Shown here: positions 63,490 to 64,000 of the stretch, one piece after another
How positions within the stretch are numbered: the stretch's first letter is position 1
How the letters are laid out: the number at the start of each line of letters is the position of its first letter
DNA from: Flavobacterium pectinovorum
GTDB lineage: Bacteria; Bacteroidota; Bacteroidia; Flavobacteriales; Flavobacteriaceae
Direction of reading: 5' to 3'
Assembly (NCBI RefSeq): GCF_022802975.1
Contig: NZ_JAFEVZ010000004.1
Coordinates: 1-64,000, forward strand
Length of the DNA stretch: 64,000 nt
The notes under the pieces: generated by a model
Databases searched by the model: none
What the model saw: the letters and a program-made list of their open reading frames with translations, nothing else
Told to the model about the DNA's origin: nothing
Made by a program: the position numbers and the translations under genes

Positions 63490-63637
63490 TTGCCATTTTT
63501 GCCAACATTCTGGCGCTTGGCGAGGTTAGGGAATAAAGATCCGGGATTTTTCGGTTACACACAAATTTTACAAATACAAAACCAACTTTAAATTCAAACT
63601 AATGCCCAAATCTGTTGTAGCATCTATTAATGGATGG
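63490..63637 (-). repeat. attC-like cassette junction, family A
   Basis: On the minus strand CTACAACAGATTTGGGC is followed by GTTGGTTTTGTATTTG and then CCAAGCGCCAGAATGTTGGC, the same order as 62190-62350. GTTGGCAAAAATGGC, at the start of the following cassette, partly mirrors GCCACTATCTGACAAC after the 62365 gene. Confidence 0.6.
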
Positions 63638-63787
63638 TTTATTTATTGATTTTTGGTAAAATTTCTGTTTCAAATATCTCAATTAATTTAGGAACATCTT
63701 TATCATTTTTTTGATATCCACCAGTATTTTTTGATTTGTCAAATGCTCCAACCAAATTTAGCTGTTGACGGTAGTTTTTTTTATCTA
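63638..63787 (-). pseudogene. C-terminal fragment of an unrecognised protein
   Basis: Minus frame reading VDKKNYRQQLNLVGAFDKSK and ending LIEIFETEILPKINK with a TAA at 63638-63640. There is no start codon in frame next to the stop of the 64-residue gene at 63785, so this looks like the 3' remnant of a gene cut by cassette rearrangement, or a second cistron with an unusual start. Confidence 0.4.
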
Positions 63788-63979
63788 CTTATCTAATTTA
63801 TACTCTTCTTTGGTTATAGTGGTAGTCACATTTACGCCACCACTACACATACTTTTATAATATTCAGTTTTCTTAGGACTAAAATCAAACGTTGAGTAAT
63901 ATGTATACAAACCACCACTATAATATTCATTTGTCTCTTTTTCCGCACCCAAAAAACCATATTCTACTGTTTTTCTCAT
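63785..63979 (-). CDS. short hypothetical protein at the window edge (cassette gene)
   Basis: A 64-residue protein, MRKTVEYGFLGAEKETNEYY to KEEYKLDK. It has no signal peptide and no recognisable motif; it is rich in Tyr, Ser and Thr. The ATG at 63979 and a stop at 63785 give a tidy small frame. It lies in the family A cassette zone. It could also be a small piece of a larger gene beyond the edge. Confidence 0.4.
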   Translation of the reverse strand: MRKTVEYGFLGAEKETNEYYSGGLYTYYSTFDFSPKKTEYYKSMCSGGVNVTTTITKEEYKLDK

Positions 63980-64000
63980 GTGATTTTTAGTATTAATCCA

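Overview
The window is AT-rich DNA from a Bacteroidetes bacterium, most likely Flavobacterium or a close relative. Evidence: a SusC/SusD pair, a type IX secretion sorting domain, a MauE-type membrane protein beside a DUF6520 peptide, membrane-anchored TPR/AraC regulators, almost no Shine-Dalgarno sequences, and TAnnTTTG-type -7 promoter boxes. I saw no tRNA, rRNA, integrase or CRISPR array.

Layout. (1) 1-3.4 kb: plus-strand gene cassettes separated by attC-like sites, one interrupted by a truncated group II intron. (2) 3.4-27.7 kb: mostly ordinary chromosome, with a Crp-like/YceI/nitronate monooxygenase group, a carbonic anhydrase lipoprotein, small enzymes, a cation/proton antiporter, sdaA, panB, an RluA-type pseudouridine synthase, an aldehyde dehydrogenase, a large hybrid histidine kinase and a zinc metallopeptidase. 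Two families of ~200 bp elements with terminal inverted repeats lie between genes. (3) 27.7-34 kb: a DUF6266/DUF5675-like module with two tiny membrane proteins, closed by a strong terminator, followed by regulators and a lipoprotein. (4) 34-48.6 kb: an accessory array in which every gene is on the minus strand and most gaps hold copies of the same element, about 278 bp long or about 160-175 bp when internally deleted. (5) 48.6-61.8 kb: two small genes, a strongly structured RNA with a possible terminator switch, a SusC/SusD/S9-peptidase operon facing a DUF6520/MauE pair, a ClpB/TssH remnant and a T9SS-sorted leucine-rich-repeat protein. (6) 61.8-64 kb: more minus-strand cassettes with the same attC family seen at the left edge.

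The 34-48.6 kb array is the most unusual part. Its cargo looks like defence or conflict genes: a soluble glycosyltransferase-51 domain overlapping a nucleotidyltransferase, a DUF262/HNH protein of the GmrSD type, a coiled-coil membrane protein, a frameshifted RES-domain toxin, a two-gene operon of a soluble protein plus a small membrane protein, a beta-flower-like repeat protein and a GIY-YIG-like protein. Several cassettes keep gene-specific inverted arms that match GTTRRRY/RYYYAAC attC logic, so the array is best read as a sedentary, integron-like cassette platform invaded by or built on a recurrent element. The recombinase is not in this window.

Function assignments rest on visible motifs only. 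Family names for small proteins of unknown function (DUF6266, DUF5675, DUF6520, DUF2490, beta-flower) come from memory of those families and were not searched.
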